From JAJYTL01 sp046705265 (GTDB taxonomy: Bacteria; Pseudomonadota; Alphaproteobacteria; Ferrovibrionales; Ferrovibrionaceae): a DNA stretch of 64,000 nucleotides. The stretch is from assembly GCA_046705265.1 (NCBI GenBank), contig JBJKQL010000156.1, positions 4,075 through 68,074 of the forward strand, written 5' to 3'. The number at the start of each line of letters is the position of its first letter. Position 1 is the stretch's first letter. The position numbers and the translations under genes were made by a program. Below the pieces are notes generated by a model. The model saw only the letters and a program-made list of their open reading frames with translations. It had not been told where the DNA came from and did no database searches. Below, one piece after another: positions 1 to 11,952 of this stretch.

Positions 1-3120
<3,120 letters not shown>

Positions 3121-3440
3121 CAATATCTCTCCGTTCCCACCTGGATCCGGACTGAAAGGCGCGTCAGCGAGCCTCGCATTTCCGGCCACTTGGACCAACT
3201 TCTGAGTATGACCGATCCGGGTCACGAAGGCGACGATTTTCGACCCAAGCCATCCCCGTGCGGCCCAGCCCAGGCCACGCTCCGCCAAACCCATCCCAAA
3301 AAGGAAATCGTCACCCTCTGATAGGGAAAAAAACGCACTGCTGTCAATTGTCAAGGGCAAGAGCGGCTGTGATATCGTCGGGTTTGTCGAGCGGGGCTAT
3401 CGGGCTGGAAACAATGGCATCACCAACGAACGGAGGAACG

Positions 3441-4487
3441 ATGACCACGAAGCGCTGGAAAAACCGGCCGGAGGGTTCGACGTGGGGCGATTTCGGCGCT
3501 GATGACCAACTCGGCCGGCTTAATCTTTTGACCCCGGAAAAGGTCCGCCAAGGCGTTGCCGAGGTGCGCGAGGGAATTGTCTTTTGCCTCAGTCTGCCGC
3601 TCGACTATCCGGGGGGCGCAAAGCTCAACCCGCGCCGGTCCGGGCCGGTTCTTTTTGCCACCGGGCCCGAGGATAGGCCACGCTATAATTATCCGACTGC
3701 GCTTGATGATGCCAAGTATACCGACGTGATCTCGGATGACCGTGTGCTTCTGACGCTGCAGTATTCGACGCAATGGGACAGTCTTGCCCATGTCGGCTGC
3801 CAGTTCGACGTTAACGGCGATGGCCACGCGGAACCTGTCTATTATAACGGCTTCCGCGCAGGTCGTGATGTGCTGGGACCGGTCGATTACCAGGCTGGCG
3901 GCGGCTTGCCGCGAGCCGGCGAGATCGGAGCCAAGGCGCTTAGCGTTGCCAATATGGCGGTGAAGGGCATTCAGGGGCGGGGTGTCCTGGTCGATCTTCA
4001 CGCCCATTTCGGCCGGGGGCGCAAGATGGTCGGCTATGACGATCTGATGCGGGTGCTGGAGGTCGATAAGATCGCTGTGGAGACAGGAGATCTTCTCTGC
4101 CTCCACACCGGGTTCGCCGAGATGGTCTTGGAGATGAACCGTGACCCGGATATTGCGGCGTTGAACGCGGCCTGTGCGGTGCTGGACGGACGCGACAAGC
4201 AGCTTCTCCAATGGATCGGCGACAGTGGCATTGCTGCCTTGATCGCGGATAATTACGGCGTCGAGGCCATCCCCTCGCGCCCGGCAAGTGGCGACCATTA
4301 CGCGATGTTGCCGCTGCACGAACACTGCCTGTTCAAGCTTGGCCTCAATCTCGGCGAACTGTGGTATTTGGACAAGCTTGCCCGGTGGCTCCGTAACCAT
4401 GCACGGAATCGCTTCCTTCTCACCGCGCCACCGCTGCGGCTGCCGGGAGCGGTGGGATCACCGGTCACTCCTATCGCGACGGTCTAG
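3441..4487 (+). CDS. Cyclase family protein (kynurenine formamidase-like)
   Basis: This 348-residue protein belongs to the metal-dependent cyclase/formamidase superfamily (PF04199), in its longer bacterial branch. The typical N-terminus RWKNRPEGSTWGDFG is present. A metal-site region around residues 112-130 contains WDSLAHVG and then QFD. Members hydrolyse amide or lactone-like bonds; the substrate here cannot be read. I chose ATG 3441 because GGAGG lies just upstream; an in-frame ATG at 3414 would add nine residues. The DUF3237 gene follows 21 bases after the stop, so the two are probably co-transcribed. Such pairings usually belong to small catabolic units for ring or amide compounds, which is inference here. 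Confidence 0.85.
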   Translation: MTTKRWKNRPEGSTWGDFGADDQLGRLNLLTPEKVRQGVAEVREGIVFCLSLPLDYPGGAKLNPRRSGPVLFATGPEDRPRYNYPTALDDAKYTDVISDDRVLLTLQYSTQWDSLAHVGCQFDVNGDGHAEPVYYNGFRAGRDVLGPVDYQAGGGLPRAGEIGAKALSVANMAVKGIQGRGVLVDLHAHFGRGRKMVGYDDLMRVLEVDKIAVETGDLLCLHTGFAEMVLEMNRDPDIAALNAACAVLDGRDKQLLQWIGDSGIAALIADNYGVEAIPSRPASGDHYAMLPLHEHCLFKLGLNLGELWYLDKLARWLRNHARNRFLLTAPPLRLPGAVGSPVTPIATV

Positions 4488-4508
4488 CCACGCAACGAGA
4501 GGCCAGAA

Positions 4509-4964
4509 ATGAGCTTGAAGTCTGGTTTTCTGGGGACGCTCCGTATCGAGATCGGGGATAGCCATTTTCTAGGCGACACGCCCGCCGGATGGCGAAGGGT
4601 CGATGTCTTTCGCAGCGGTACCTTTATCGGGCCGCGCATCAAAGCAAGGATCGTAAGCGGCGGCTCAGACAATCTCTTGCGCCGGGCCGATGGTGCCCTG
4701 CAGCCGGACGTGCGTCTTACGGTGCAGACCGACGATGACGCCCTAATCCTTATCACCTATCGTGGCATCCGCCACGGACCGTCCGAAGTCATGGCCCGGA
4801 TCGCGGCCGGGGAGAAGGTAAGCGCTGACGAATATTATCTCCGTAGCGCGCCTTTCTTTGAGACTGGCGCAAGAAAATATGATTGGCTGAATCGCGTTCT
4901 TGCCATCGGCATTGGCCGTCGCGAGCCAGAGGCCGCCATCTACGACATCTACGAAATTCTCTGA
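4509..4964 (+). CDS. DUF3237 domain-containing protein
   Basis: This is a single-domain 151-residue protein of the DUF3237 (PF11578) beta-barrel family. The family shape is clear: a GDT/GWRR N-terminal part, then GPRIKARIVSGGSDNLLRR, YRGIRHGP in the middle, and EYYLRSAPFFETGARKYDWL near residues 115-135. GAGAGG sits about eight bases before the ATG. It follows the cyclase-family gene closely and is likely in the same transcript. Family members occur beside catabolic enzymes but have no agreed biochemical role. I see no truncation. Confidence 0.85.
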   Translation: MSLKSGFLGTLRIEIGDSHFLGDTPAGWRRVDVFRSGTFIGPRIKARIVSGGSDNLLRRADGALQPDVRLTVQTDDDALILITYRGIRHGPSEVMARIAAGEKVSADEYYLRSAPFFETGARKYDWLNRVLAIGIGRREPEAAIYDIYEIL

Positions 4965-4980
4965 AGTTTTGTGTCTAACA

Positions 4981-7164
4981 TCATGATAAACGGTTGAAAA
5001 AACCAAACCACCACCCGGCCGCGATGGCGATCAGGACGATCGCGAAAAGAAGGTAAAGCAGCCAAGGATGACGCCGTTCCGCGTAGGGATCTCTGAGCGA
5101 ACGCTCAGCGTTCTCGGGGAGTTTGGCGAGCGCGGTCAGAGCGGTGCCAAAGGGAATATTGATGCGAAGCCTGGTATTGACCGCCCATCCGCACGCATCA
5201 AGGATCGGACCGAGGTTTCGATTCTTGAGCTTCATCGCGGCAATCAGCACGGAAGGCCCAGAGATCAGGACCAGAATGCCAAGAAGCGCGAGGGGCATCT
5301 GCCACCAGGTCAGGCGTAGAAAACCGGTAACGGTAGAAGCGATGGCCGTTCCCAGGGCGCCGAGCGCGAGGCCGACGGCGGCAAAGATGCCGGCGAAACG
5401 TGCCGCGTCATACGCCGCGGGTCGGGCAGGCGCGGCGGCCTCCGCCGTGGTTGGCACCGCGGCAGCCTCGGTCCGCACCGTGGCCAGGGCGAGTTGTGCT
5501 TGAGTTGTAGCGGAACGCGCGGCGGCGAACTTCTGTACCTGATCGCCGATAAAGGCCGCTGCTTGCCGATAAGGGAGCCAGAGGGCTTGACGCAGGCTGA
5601 TTGGGTGTTCGACGATGCGGACGATCGTAGCATCCCAGTCCTGCCCCTTACGGTCGTAAAAGACGCCGTTCCTTCCGACCGAGATGTTGTCGGCATCGCC
5701 CGCCGTAATGGCGGCGGCGATGGTCATTCGTTCAGCCGTTCCGCCCTGGCTTCCTTGACGCGTGCAGAGACAGTAGACGAGATAGATCCGGCTCAAGGCG
5801 GCGAGCTGAGCGTGCTTCGCGATGTCGGTGACCGTGACGCAAAGATCACAGCTGCGGCCGTCAAGATAGAGCCGGCCAGCCTGAAACAGCGCTGGGGCCG
5901 TGCGGGAATAAAAATGGCGGAAGGAAACCGTATTGTTCAATAGGGTCACGAGATCACGCTGGAAGCGCAAGAGTTTCTCGACCCGTGCGATGGCGTTCGT
6001 CTCGGCCTCCAGCGCCTTGTCACGCGCGAGAAGGCCATCGATCCGTGCTTTGACCGGGGGGGCGATAAGGTCTTTGATGCGTGCGATGCTGAGGCTTGAA
6101 AGGGCAGTTTCTGGCTGACGGTTCCGCCACGCCTCGAAGGGCGCGATCCGCGCCTGGATGGCGCGCCAGTCGCTTTCACGCAAGCATTGCTCGGCGCCAA
6201 TCAGAGGCTTTGCCACCGCGGAGCGGAAACGATCGATCGCCTCGGCAAACCCGGGGTTGATGCCGGAGCCGAACGCTAGCGTGCCATCGTGTCCGACATG
6301 AGCCAGCGGCAGCGCATGGATCTCCGGTCGCTCTGCGTCAATGACCTGTGTAATCAAGCTGTCATAAAAGCTTGCCGGTGGGTTCAGGGCGGAGGCTCCT
6401 TCCGGATCGAAGGCGGCGAGCCGGCAGCGGGTGAAGTAGTCATCGAGTTTCGGAGCGAGCATGCGCGTCAACGTGGCAGCGCTCTCGGTGTCGGGGCCGA
6501 GCGGTCTTATGATGTCCGCCGCGGCGTCGGCTTCGTCCGCCCAGGCGGCATAGGCTGCGGCCTCGGCGAAAAAGCGGTCAACGATTTCTTGCGAGACGCC
6601 GGGCTTGCCGCTGCGATCGGGCGCTGAGCCGAGGCAGTTCATAATGTCGACGAGCACCGACCGGGTTTCTGCGTCCTCGGCTGCGTCCTCGGCGATCACG
6701 CCGTCGCCGTTGAACGGTGTGGCATTGAAAATGCGTTCGACGTCTCCGGCGTCCTGAAGCGAGATTTCCGTTGCGGTTGTCTTGCCAAGAAGCCGGAGAA
6801 TGGTGCTCGCCGAGGCCCTTAGCTCTTTGCCTTCATCGCTTTGATCAGTAATTGCGGCAAGTGGAAGGACTTCCCGGCCCTTCGCCAGCCCCTCCTGGTC
6901 GGCGAGAAGGCCAGTAGTCCAGCTTGCCGCGGCGACGATGTCCGGAACACGGATGCGGCCGTCGCGATCAGCGTCGATCAAATCGAGAGTGCGTTCGTCA
7001 AAAGCGATGCCGCGCGTGGGGCAGGCGAGGGCAACCCAAAGCTTCTGATCGAGTTCCCCAATCGCAGCCACGTCGCCGCCGCTCTCGATGCGCACATGAT
7101 CGAAGCCTCCGGCGCGAAAGAACCGCCACACGTGTCGCGCGGCTGTGTTCTCCGTGTCCGACAT
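4981..7164 (-). CDS. Uncharacterised EF-hand-like protein with C-terminal membrane segments
   Basis: I cannot assign a function to this 727-residue protein. The N-terminal region has one good EF-hand loop, DADRDGRIRVPD at residues 64-75, and a weaker NGDG motif near residue 155. A long soluble, mainly helical middle follows. A linker rich in Ala, Pro and Thr (about 560-590) leads to two hydrophobic helices, a conserved-looking segment (GPILDACGWAVNTRLRINIP) and a final C-terminal helix ending in FGFFNRLS. This suggests a membrane-anchored protein with possible calcium binding. GGGAGG lies directly upstream of the ATG. The AsmA-family gene lies 37 bases upstream on the same strand, so both are probably transcribed together. 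Similar uncharacterised proteins occur in other proteobacteria as far as I recall. Confidence 0.8.
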   Translation of the reverse strand: MSDTENTAARHVWRFFRAGGFDHVRIESGGDVAAIGELDQKLWVALACPTRGIAFDERTLDLIDADRDGRIRVPDIVAAASWTTGLLADQEGLAKGREVLPLAAITDQSDEGKELRASASTILRLLGKTTATEISLQDAGDVERIFNATPFNGDGVIAEDAAEDAETRSVLVDIMNCLGSAPDRSGKPGVSQEIVDRFFAEAAAYAAWADEADAAADIIRPLGPDTESAATLTRMLAPKLDDYFTRCRLAAFDPEGASALNPPASFYDSLITQVIDAERPEIHALPLAHVGHDGTLAFGSGINPGFAEAIDRFRSAVAKPLIGAEQCLRESDWRAIQARIAPFEAWRNRQPETALSSLSIARIKDLIAPPVKARIDGLLARDKALEAETNAIARVEKLLRFQRDLVTLLNNTVSFRHFYSRTAPALFQAGRLYLDGRSCDLCVTVTDIAKHAQLAALSRIYLVYCLCTRQGSQGGTAERMTIAAAITAGDADNISVGRNGVFYDRKGQDWDATIVRIVEHPISLRQALWLPYRQAAAFIGDQVQKFAAARSATTQAQLALATVRTEAAAVPTTAEAAAPARPAAYDAARFAGIFAAVGLALGALGTAIASTVTGFLRLTWWQMPLALLGILVLISGPSVLIAAMKLKNRNLGPILDACGWAVNTRLRINIPFGTALTALAKLPENAERSLRDPYAERRHPWLLYLLFAIVLIAIAAGWWFGFFNRLS

Positions 7165-7201
7165 TTGCCTCCCTTTCTCGGTGTGGTTGGGGGGTGTCCG
7201 C

Positions 7202-10200
7202 TTATTGACCGAAGAGTTTCCCTAGGTTGGGAATAGGTGAAGACGGTGCTGTTTGACTGCCGCTTGTAGTTCCGGAGGAAGACGGCGCGGGGCTCGTCGG
7301 TGCGGTCGGTAGATTTTTCAGGATGTTGCCGAAGCCGCCCAAATTGGGCAGCTTGACACCAAAACCCTTCGCCGTTTGCGCCAAGTTGGCGGGAAGGTTC
7401 TTGAGTCGCGCTGGGTCCTTGGCCATGGTCTGGAAGACGCTTCGCCAATCGACCTTGTAGTTCGGACTTTGCCAAGAACCGGTGATCTTGATCGGTATCG
7501 GCAAGCCGGCGAGAGCGTTCTGACCGCCCTGCCCCGCGAGTGTCGGCACCAGCTTGGCGTCGATCTCATAATCGACGGTTTGCGGCGGCATCGGCACGGT
7601 GCCGGCCCCGGAGAGCCGAACCAGTGGCGCCAGCATCTTCAAATCGCGATTGTCGATGGTGCCGGATTTGATGGTGTAACTGCCGCTGAGTTCCGCGAAA
7701 TCCGTCTTCTCGGTCTGGGACGAGCCGAACCCGAGGGTGCCGGCCCTACGCAAGGTCGCGGCAAGGTTGATGCCATAGATCGCGCCGTTGGTTATTTTGA
7801 AGCGGCCATTGCCGTTAAGTGATCCGATCATCGCCTTTTCATTCTGTCCGCTAGCTTGACCCTGGCTGTCGAAGACCACCGTGCCGCTTAAGCGGCCACT
7901 GCCGGCGAAGGTCTGGAGAAGCGGGCGTGCCTGAACGCCAGTGGCCGAGGCCTGATAGTTGAGCTTCGGCACTGCCCCCGAGGCATCCAGCGTTACGGCA
8001 CTCGATACCGTCCCTTGTGCAACCTGGAGCTTGTCGGCGACGAATTTCAACACCCGGTTCGCAAGGGCGATTCGGATCGCGCCGCTGGTGACGTCGAGAT
8101 CGCGGTATCGTACTCGGTTGAGGTGGATGGCCACCTGACCATCCGCACTCCCAAGCGCCGAGGCATCGAAGGGCTGAGTGCTCCAACCGGCCGCTGGCTT
8201 GGCGGCGGTCGCGTGAGTCGGTGCTGGTTTCGTGGCCGACTTTTGAGCGGGAGGCAGGTAGGCGTTGAGATCTGCTTCCTGAACGTTAATGTTGGCATCG
8301 AATCTGGCGGTCTTCTTCGATCGATCGAAGTGTCCGTTGGCGGTGGCCTGGATAGCCTTGCCAACAATCGTAAGTGTTTTTAATGCGAGTTTTGGTCCCG
8401 CGCCTGCGATCACCGCGTGAAGCTTGAGTGGGCCGGGATCAGGCTGCCCGTGACCGAGCGGTCGGCCAATCCACGACGCAAGCCTGCCGACTGAGGGAAT
8501 ATCGACGTCGAAGGTACCAGCCGCGGCTGGTATTGGCTGGCTCTGCACCGTGCCGTCATAGTCGACGGTGAAGAGTCTCGAACGGACAGCCAATTTGGCC
8601 GGAGCACGGGCGCCGGAGAGGAGCTTGATCAGAGGCGCCAGGCTGGCGTCCACAGCGACAGGTTCATTCCTGTAAATCACGCTGGCCGTAAGGTGTGAGG
8701 GCTTGCTTGGGCCCGGCACGGTGAGGTTGAGCTGAGCCCGGGAAATCAGCGGTGTGCCCGGCTGCCGCATCTGCATATTGGCTAGACCGAGAGCGGCTTG
8801 CCCTTCAAGGTTTTCCATGAGGCCCCGAGGGCTTTTTCCCTTGGCCGCGACGTTGATTGTGGCCGTGACGGTGCCACCGACCGGTAATTGGCTGCTGAGC
8901 GCCTCGGCCATCTTGTCGATACGGACATGGTCGACCTTAAGATCAGTCTCGATTCCGAGGACATCGCCGGACGCATCTAACCTGAGCTGTCCTTTCATGT
9001 CGCCGCCGTAAAGCCCGAGCAGGCCCAGATTGGCGGTGACGACGCCATTCTTGGTGATGGTGGTGAAAGCGATCGGTCCGATCGCTTGACCACGGTCCCT
9101 TATGCCGGCGATCGCGACTTTGATATTAGCGTCAGTGTCGCGAAGCGGCTTAAGATTGAAAGGTCGGTCGGAAAACTCGGCCAGAAGGTCCTGTGGCCGA
9201 AGGTGCGGTGCCGGACGCGAAGACACCCCGGAAGGTGCGGCTTTGGCCGGTGGCGTCGGCGGTGGCAGATAGCGATTGAGATCGAGGACGCCGCTTTCGA
9301 CATTAAGGGCAACTTTGGTAACCGGTCCGCGCGCGTCAAGACTGCCAGTCGCCTTTAATGCGAGCGCTGTGCCGGTCAAGGTTAGCGACTTCAGCTCGGA
9401 TTCGGCACCTTTGGCGGCGAAGACCGCCTGGAGCTTCACAGGTCCGGGGTCTGGTTGAGATTGTGGCAGCGGCCGGTGGAGCCAAGCTAGAAGCTGACCT
9501 ACCGAAGGAATGTTGAGATCGAACGCTCCGTTCAGACCGGGAAGGGGTTTCGCCTGAGCTGTTCCGTCGAAGTGCGTCGTAAGGTCCTTCGTATCGAGCG
9601 CGAAGGTCACCTTAGCCTCTTTGCCGCTAGCCAGAAGCGCCAATGAATCAAAAGAGAAGCTTGACGTTACGGGCTGCTCGTTCAGCGTCATGCTGCCGTC
9701 CAGGCGAAACGGCTGCGTTGGATCGGCCATCGTGCCTTTGAGCGTCACACCGGTCGCGCGGAGGGTCTGGCCGGTTTCAGCGTTGCTATAGGTAACTTGA
9801 CCGTTGTCGATTTCGAAGATTCCAACCTGAATTGCGCCAAGCATCGAGCTGCCTGTCGCGTTTGACGCTTTGGTGGCCGGCGGTGGCGCGCCGCCTCGAG
9901 TGGTCGCCTTAGGCGTGAAAGTCCAATTGGGCCGCCCATCTTTGTCGACCGCAAGATCGATGGTCGGGTCCTGGATTACCAGAGAATGGATGACGACATG
10001 GCGGGTGATGAGAGGCCAGAGAGCGATGTCGACCTTGAGGCTTGCGACCGACAGCATTTCTGGCGGTTTCATGCCGGCTGCGTTGGCGAAGTGGATACCG
10101 GAGGCGGTAACGTGGATTTCAGGGAAGATCGAGACGCTGAGCGGCCCGTCGATGCGAAGTTCGCGGCCGGTTGCCGCGCGCACGGCGGCGATGACCCGCG

Positions 10201-10297
10201 GCTTCCAGTTGATCATACCGGGCACGATAGAGAGTGCGGCGACGATCACGACGACGAGGCCGACAAGAGCGGCAACTAGCCATTTTATCTTTTTCAT
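7202..10297 (-). CDS. AsmA family protein with duplicated module
   Basis: This 1,031-residue envelope protein has an N-terminal transmembrane helix (about residues 5-27). The AsmA signature follows (WKPRVIAAVRAATGRELRI; GPLSVSIFPEIHV) and a long beta-rich periplasmic region ends in the AsmA_2 part. AsmA-like proteins form grooves thought to move phospholipid between membranes. The middle holds an internal duplication: residues about 200-500 and 538-830 align, with IPSVG at 263-267 and 600-604 and PDPG shortly after each. The C-terminus is a Ser/Thr/Pro-rich tail. I chose ATG 10297, which has GGGAGG seven bases upstream, over the earlier in-frame GTG. It lies upstream of, and probably with, the EF-hand membrane protein gene. 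Confidence 0.9.
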   Translation of the reverse strand: MKKIKWLVAALVGLVVVIVAALSIVPGMINWKPRVIAAVRAATGRELRIDGPLSVSIFPEIHVTASGIHFANAAGMKPPEMLSVASLKVDIALWPLITRHVVIHSLVIQDPTIDLAVDKDGRPNWTFTPKATTRGGAPPPATKASNATGSSMLGAIQVGIFEIDNGQVTYSNAETGQTLRATGVTLKGTMADPTQPFRLDGSMTLNEQPVTSSFSFDSLALLASGKEAKVTFALDTKDLTTHFDGTAQAKPLPGLNGAFDLNIPSVGQLLAWLHRPLPQSQPDPGPVKLQAVFAAKGAESELKSLTLTGTALALKATGSLDARGPVTKVALNVESGVLDLNRYLPPPTPPAKAAPSGVSSRPAPHLRPQDLLAEFSDRPFNLKPLRDTDANIKVAIAGIRDRGQAIGPIAFTTITKNGVVTANLGLLGLYGGDMKGQLRLDASGDVLGIETDLKVDHVRIDKMAEALSSQLPVGGTVTATINVAAKGKSPRGLMENLEGQAALGLANMQMRQPGTPLISRAQLNLTVPGPSKPSHLTASVIYRNEPVAVDASLAPLIKLLSGARAPAKLAVRSRLFTVDYDGTVQSQPIPAAAGTFDVDIPSVGRLASWIGRPLGHGQPDPGPLKLHAVIAGAGPKLALKTLTIVGKAIQATANGHFDRSKKTARFDANINVQEADLNAYLPPAQKSATKPAPTHATAAKPAAGWSTQPFDASALGSADGQVAIHLNRVRYRDLDVTSGAIRIALANRVLKFVADKLQVAQGTVSSAVTLDASGAVPKLNYQASATGVQARPLLQTFAGSGRLSGTVVFDSQGQASGQNEKAMIGSLNGNGRFKITNGAIYGINLAATLRRAGTLGFGSSQTEKTDFAELSGSYTIKSGTIDNRDLKMLAPLVRLSGAGTVPMPPQTVDYEIDAKLVPTLAGQGGQNALAGLPIPIKITGSWQSPNYKVDWRSVFQTMAKDPARLKNLPANLAQTAKGFGVKLPNLGGFGNILKNLPTAPTSPAPSSSGTTSGSQTAPSSPIPNLGKLFGQ

Positions 10298-10480
10298 TAG
10301 GCGGCCTCCCACGAATTGTTACCAGTTCTGCAAGAATGCCACGCCATGCGAAACCTTATCTGCCGACGAGGGGCTAATGTGGATTATATCGCAGGATTGC
10401 CGTCGGTCGGCACGTGCTTTTGGAGGTTACTCAAAGATTTGCCCACGGCACGGCAGCGGTCCGCCGCCGTTTCATCCTCG

Positions 10481-10681
10481 TCAACGGCCAATGAGCCAAA
10501 AAATCAGGGTGAGAACAAGGCTTAGAACGAGGCTGGTTACAATTGGGAAATAGATGGTGACGTCGCCGCGCTTGAAAACGATATCACCTGGCAGGCGGCC
10601 GATGCCGAGCCGTGACAGCCACGGCCAGAGCAGGCCGGCGGCGACGAGGGCCATTCCAAGAATGATGAGAAGACGGGCCAT
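10481..10681 (-). CDS. DUF2905 small membrane protein
   Basis: This 66-residue protein has two hydrophobic helices (about 3-22 and 45-63). Between them is the family motif GRLPGDIVFKRGDVTIYFPI, which marks DUF2905 (PF11146). The family is widespread, often sits near ruvAB or envelope genes, and has no established function. The full family length is present. It lies downstream of the divergent GT4 gene start and upstream of the AsmA gene, with about 180 bases between, so it may have its own promoter. Confidence 0.88.
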   Translation of the reverse strand: MARLLIILGMALVAAGLLWPWLSRLGIGRLPGDIVFKRGDVTIYFPIVTSLVLSLVLTLIFWLIGR

Positions 10682-10827
10682 GGCGACAACGAACTATAGC
10701 CCACGGGTGGGGACCAGGAAAGACCGAGTCGCGCGGCTGACGCCGCATCCAATCATTGACTTGCCGTATGCTGGACGGGTCCTATGGGCGCCGCATCAAA
10801 AGCGGGTAGGCCGGAAAGGAGAACCGG

Positions 10828-11865
10828 ATGCGGGTTATGCAGGTCTTGGCCGGGGCGAAACAGGGCGGGGCCGAAACATATTTCGTCGATTTGGTAACCG
10901 CGCTGCATCGTGCCGGAATCGAGCAGAAGGTGGTCATCCGCCGTGATTCAGCGCGTTGTGATCAACTGCGTGCTGCCGGCCTCGATCCGGTCGAGCTTAG
11001 TTTCGGTAATTTTCTCGACTTCAACACGCGCCGTCGACTCCGCTACGAGACCAACGCCTTTCGCCCTCATGTGATGCAAACCTGGATGAAGCGAGCGACC
11101 GCCGCCTGCCCGCGCGGTGACTTCATCCATGTCGGTTGGTTCGGCGGCTATTACAGCATGAAGTATTATAAGCACTGTGATCATCTCGTCGCCGTTACCC
11201 GCGATATCGTGCGTCATATCACCGAGGGCGGGTGGCCGGCGGCCCGTGCGCACTATCTACCGACCTTCGCTTCCGACATACCCGCCGCGCCGATTCCACG
11301 CCGCGAGTTCGACACACCGGAGGAGGCCCCCCTCATTCTAGCGCTCGGTCGGCTCGATCCGGTCAAAGGGTTTGACGTGTTGTTGCGTGCGCTCGTTGAT
11401 GTGCCGAAAGCCTATCTCTGGCTTGCGGGGGAGGGACGTCTGAAGGAAAAACTGAAAGCGGAGACCGAAACGCTCGGCCTGTCGTCGCGAGTCCGGTTTC
11501 TCGGCTGGCGCAACGATCGCGGCGCTCTCTTCACTACCTGTGATCTCTGCGTCATGCCGTCTCGTCACGAGCCGTTTGGAACCGTGATGATCGAAGCCTG
11601 GGCCTATGCAAAACCGCTGATCGTCGCGGCGGCGCAGGGTCCGCGCGGTTTGATTCGCGATGGCGAGAACGGCGTGATGGTGCCGATCGACGATGCCCCA
11701 GCGCTTGGCCGGGCGATCAACAGACTGCTCAATTCTCCGCATCTTATGAATCAGATTGCAACAACCGGACGGCGAGACTATGAGGCCGATTTTACCGAGG
11801 CCAGGGTGGTCGAACGCTATCTCGCCTTCTACGACCGGATAGTCCAAGAGAGCATGAGCGCATAG
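10828..11865 (+). CDS. Glycosyltransferase family 4
   Basis: This 345-residue GT-B fold enzyme retains nucleotide-sugar donor chemistry. The N-terminal Rossmann half has the loop VLAGAKQGGAETYF. The C-terminal half has ALGRLDPVKGFDVLLRAL and then MPSRHEPFGTVMIEAWAYAK, which includes the E-x7-E donor-site pattern. It probably adds a sugar to an LPS core or another envelope glycan at the cytoplasmic membrane face; acceptor and sugar cannot be read. GGAAAGGAG lies a few bases upstream of the ATG. A cyclase gene follows 88 bases after the stop. Confidence in the family is high. Confidence 0.92.
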   Translation: MRVMQVLAGAKQGGAETYFVDLVTALHRAGIEQKVVIRRDSARCDQLRAAGLDPVELSFGNFLDFNTRRRLRYETNAFRPHVMQTWMKRATAACPRGDFIHVGWFGGYYSMKYYKHCDHLVAVTRDIVRHITEGGWPAARAHYLPTFASDIPAAPIPRREFDTPEEAPLILALGRLDPVKGFDVLLRALVDVPKAYLWLAGEGRLKEKLKAETETLGLSSRVRFLGWRNDRGALFTTCDLCVMPSRHEPFGTVMIEAWAYAKPLIVAAAQGPRGLIRDGENGVMVPIDDAPALGRAINRLLNSPHLMNQIATTGRRDYEADFTEARVVERYLAFYDRIVQESMSA

Positions 11866-11952
11866 TATGCCGAATTCCGATTCGAACACCAGAAGCGCTG
11901 GACGCTATGGCCGCCGGTGCTATAGAGACGGATCTCTGACAAGGGACCGAAG

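Noticed and set aside
3420..4400. 326-codon minus-strand frame opposite the cyclase-family gene
   Set aside because: The plus-strand gene shows family motifs and a ribosome site; the antisense product has none.
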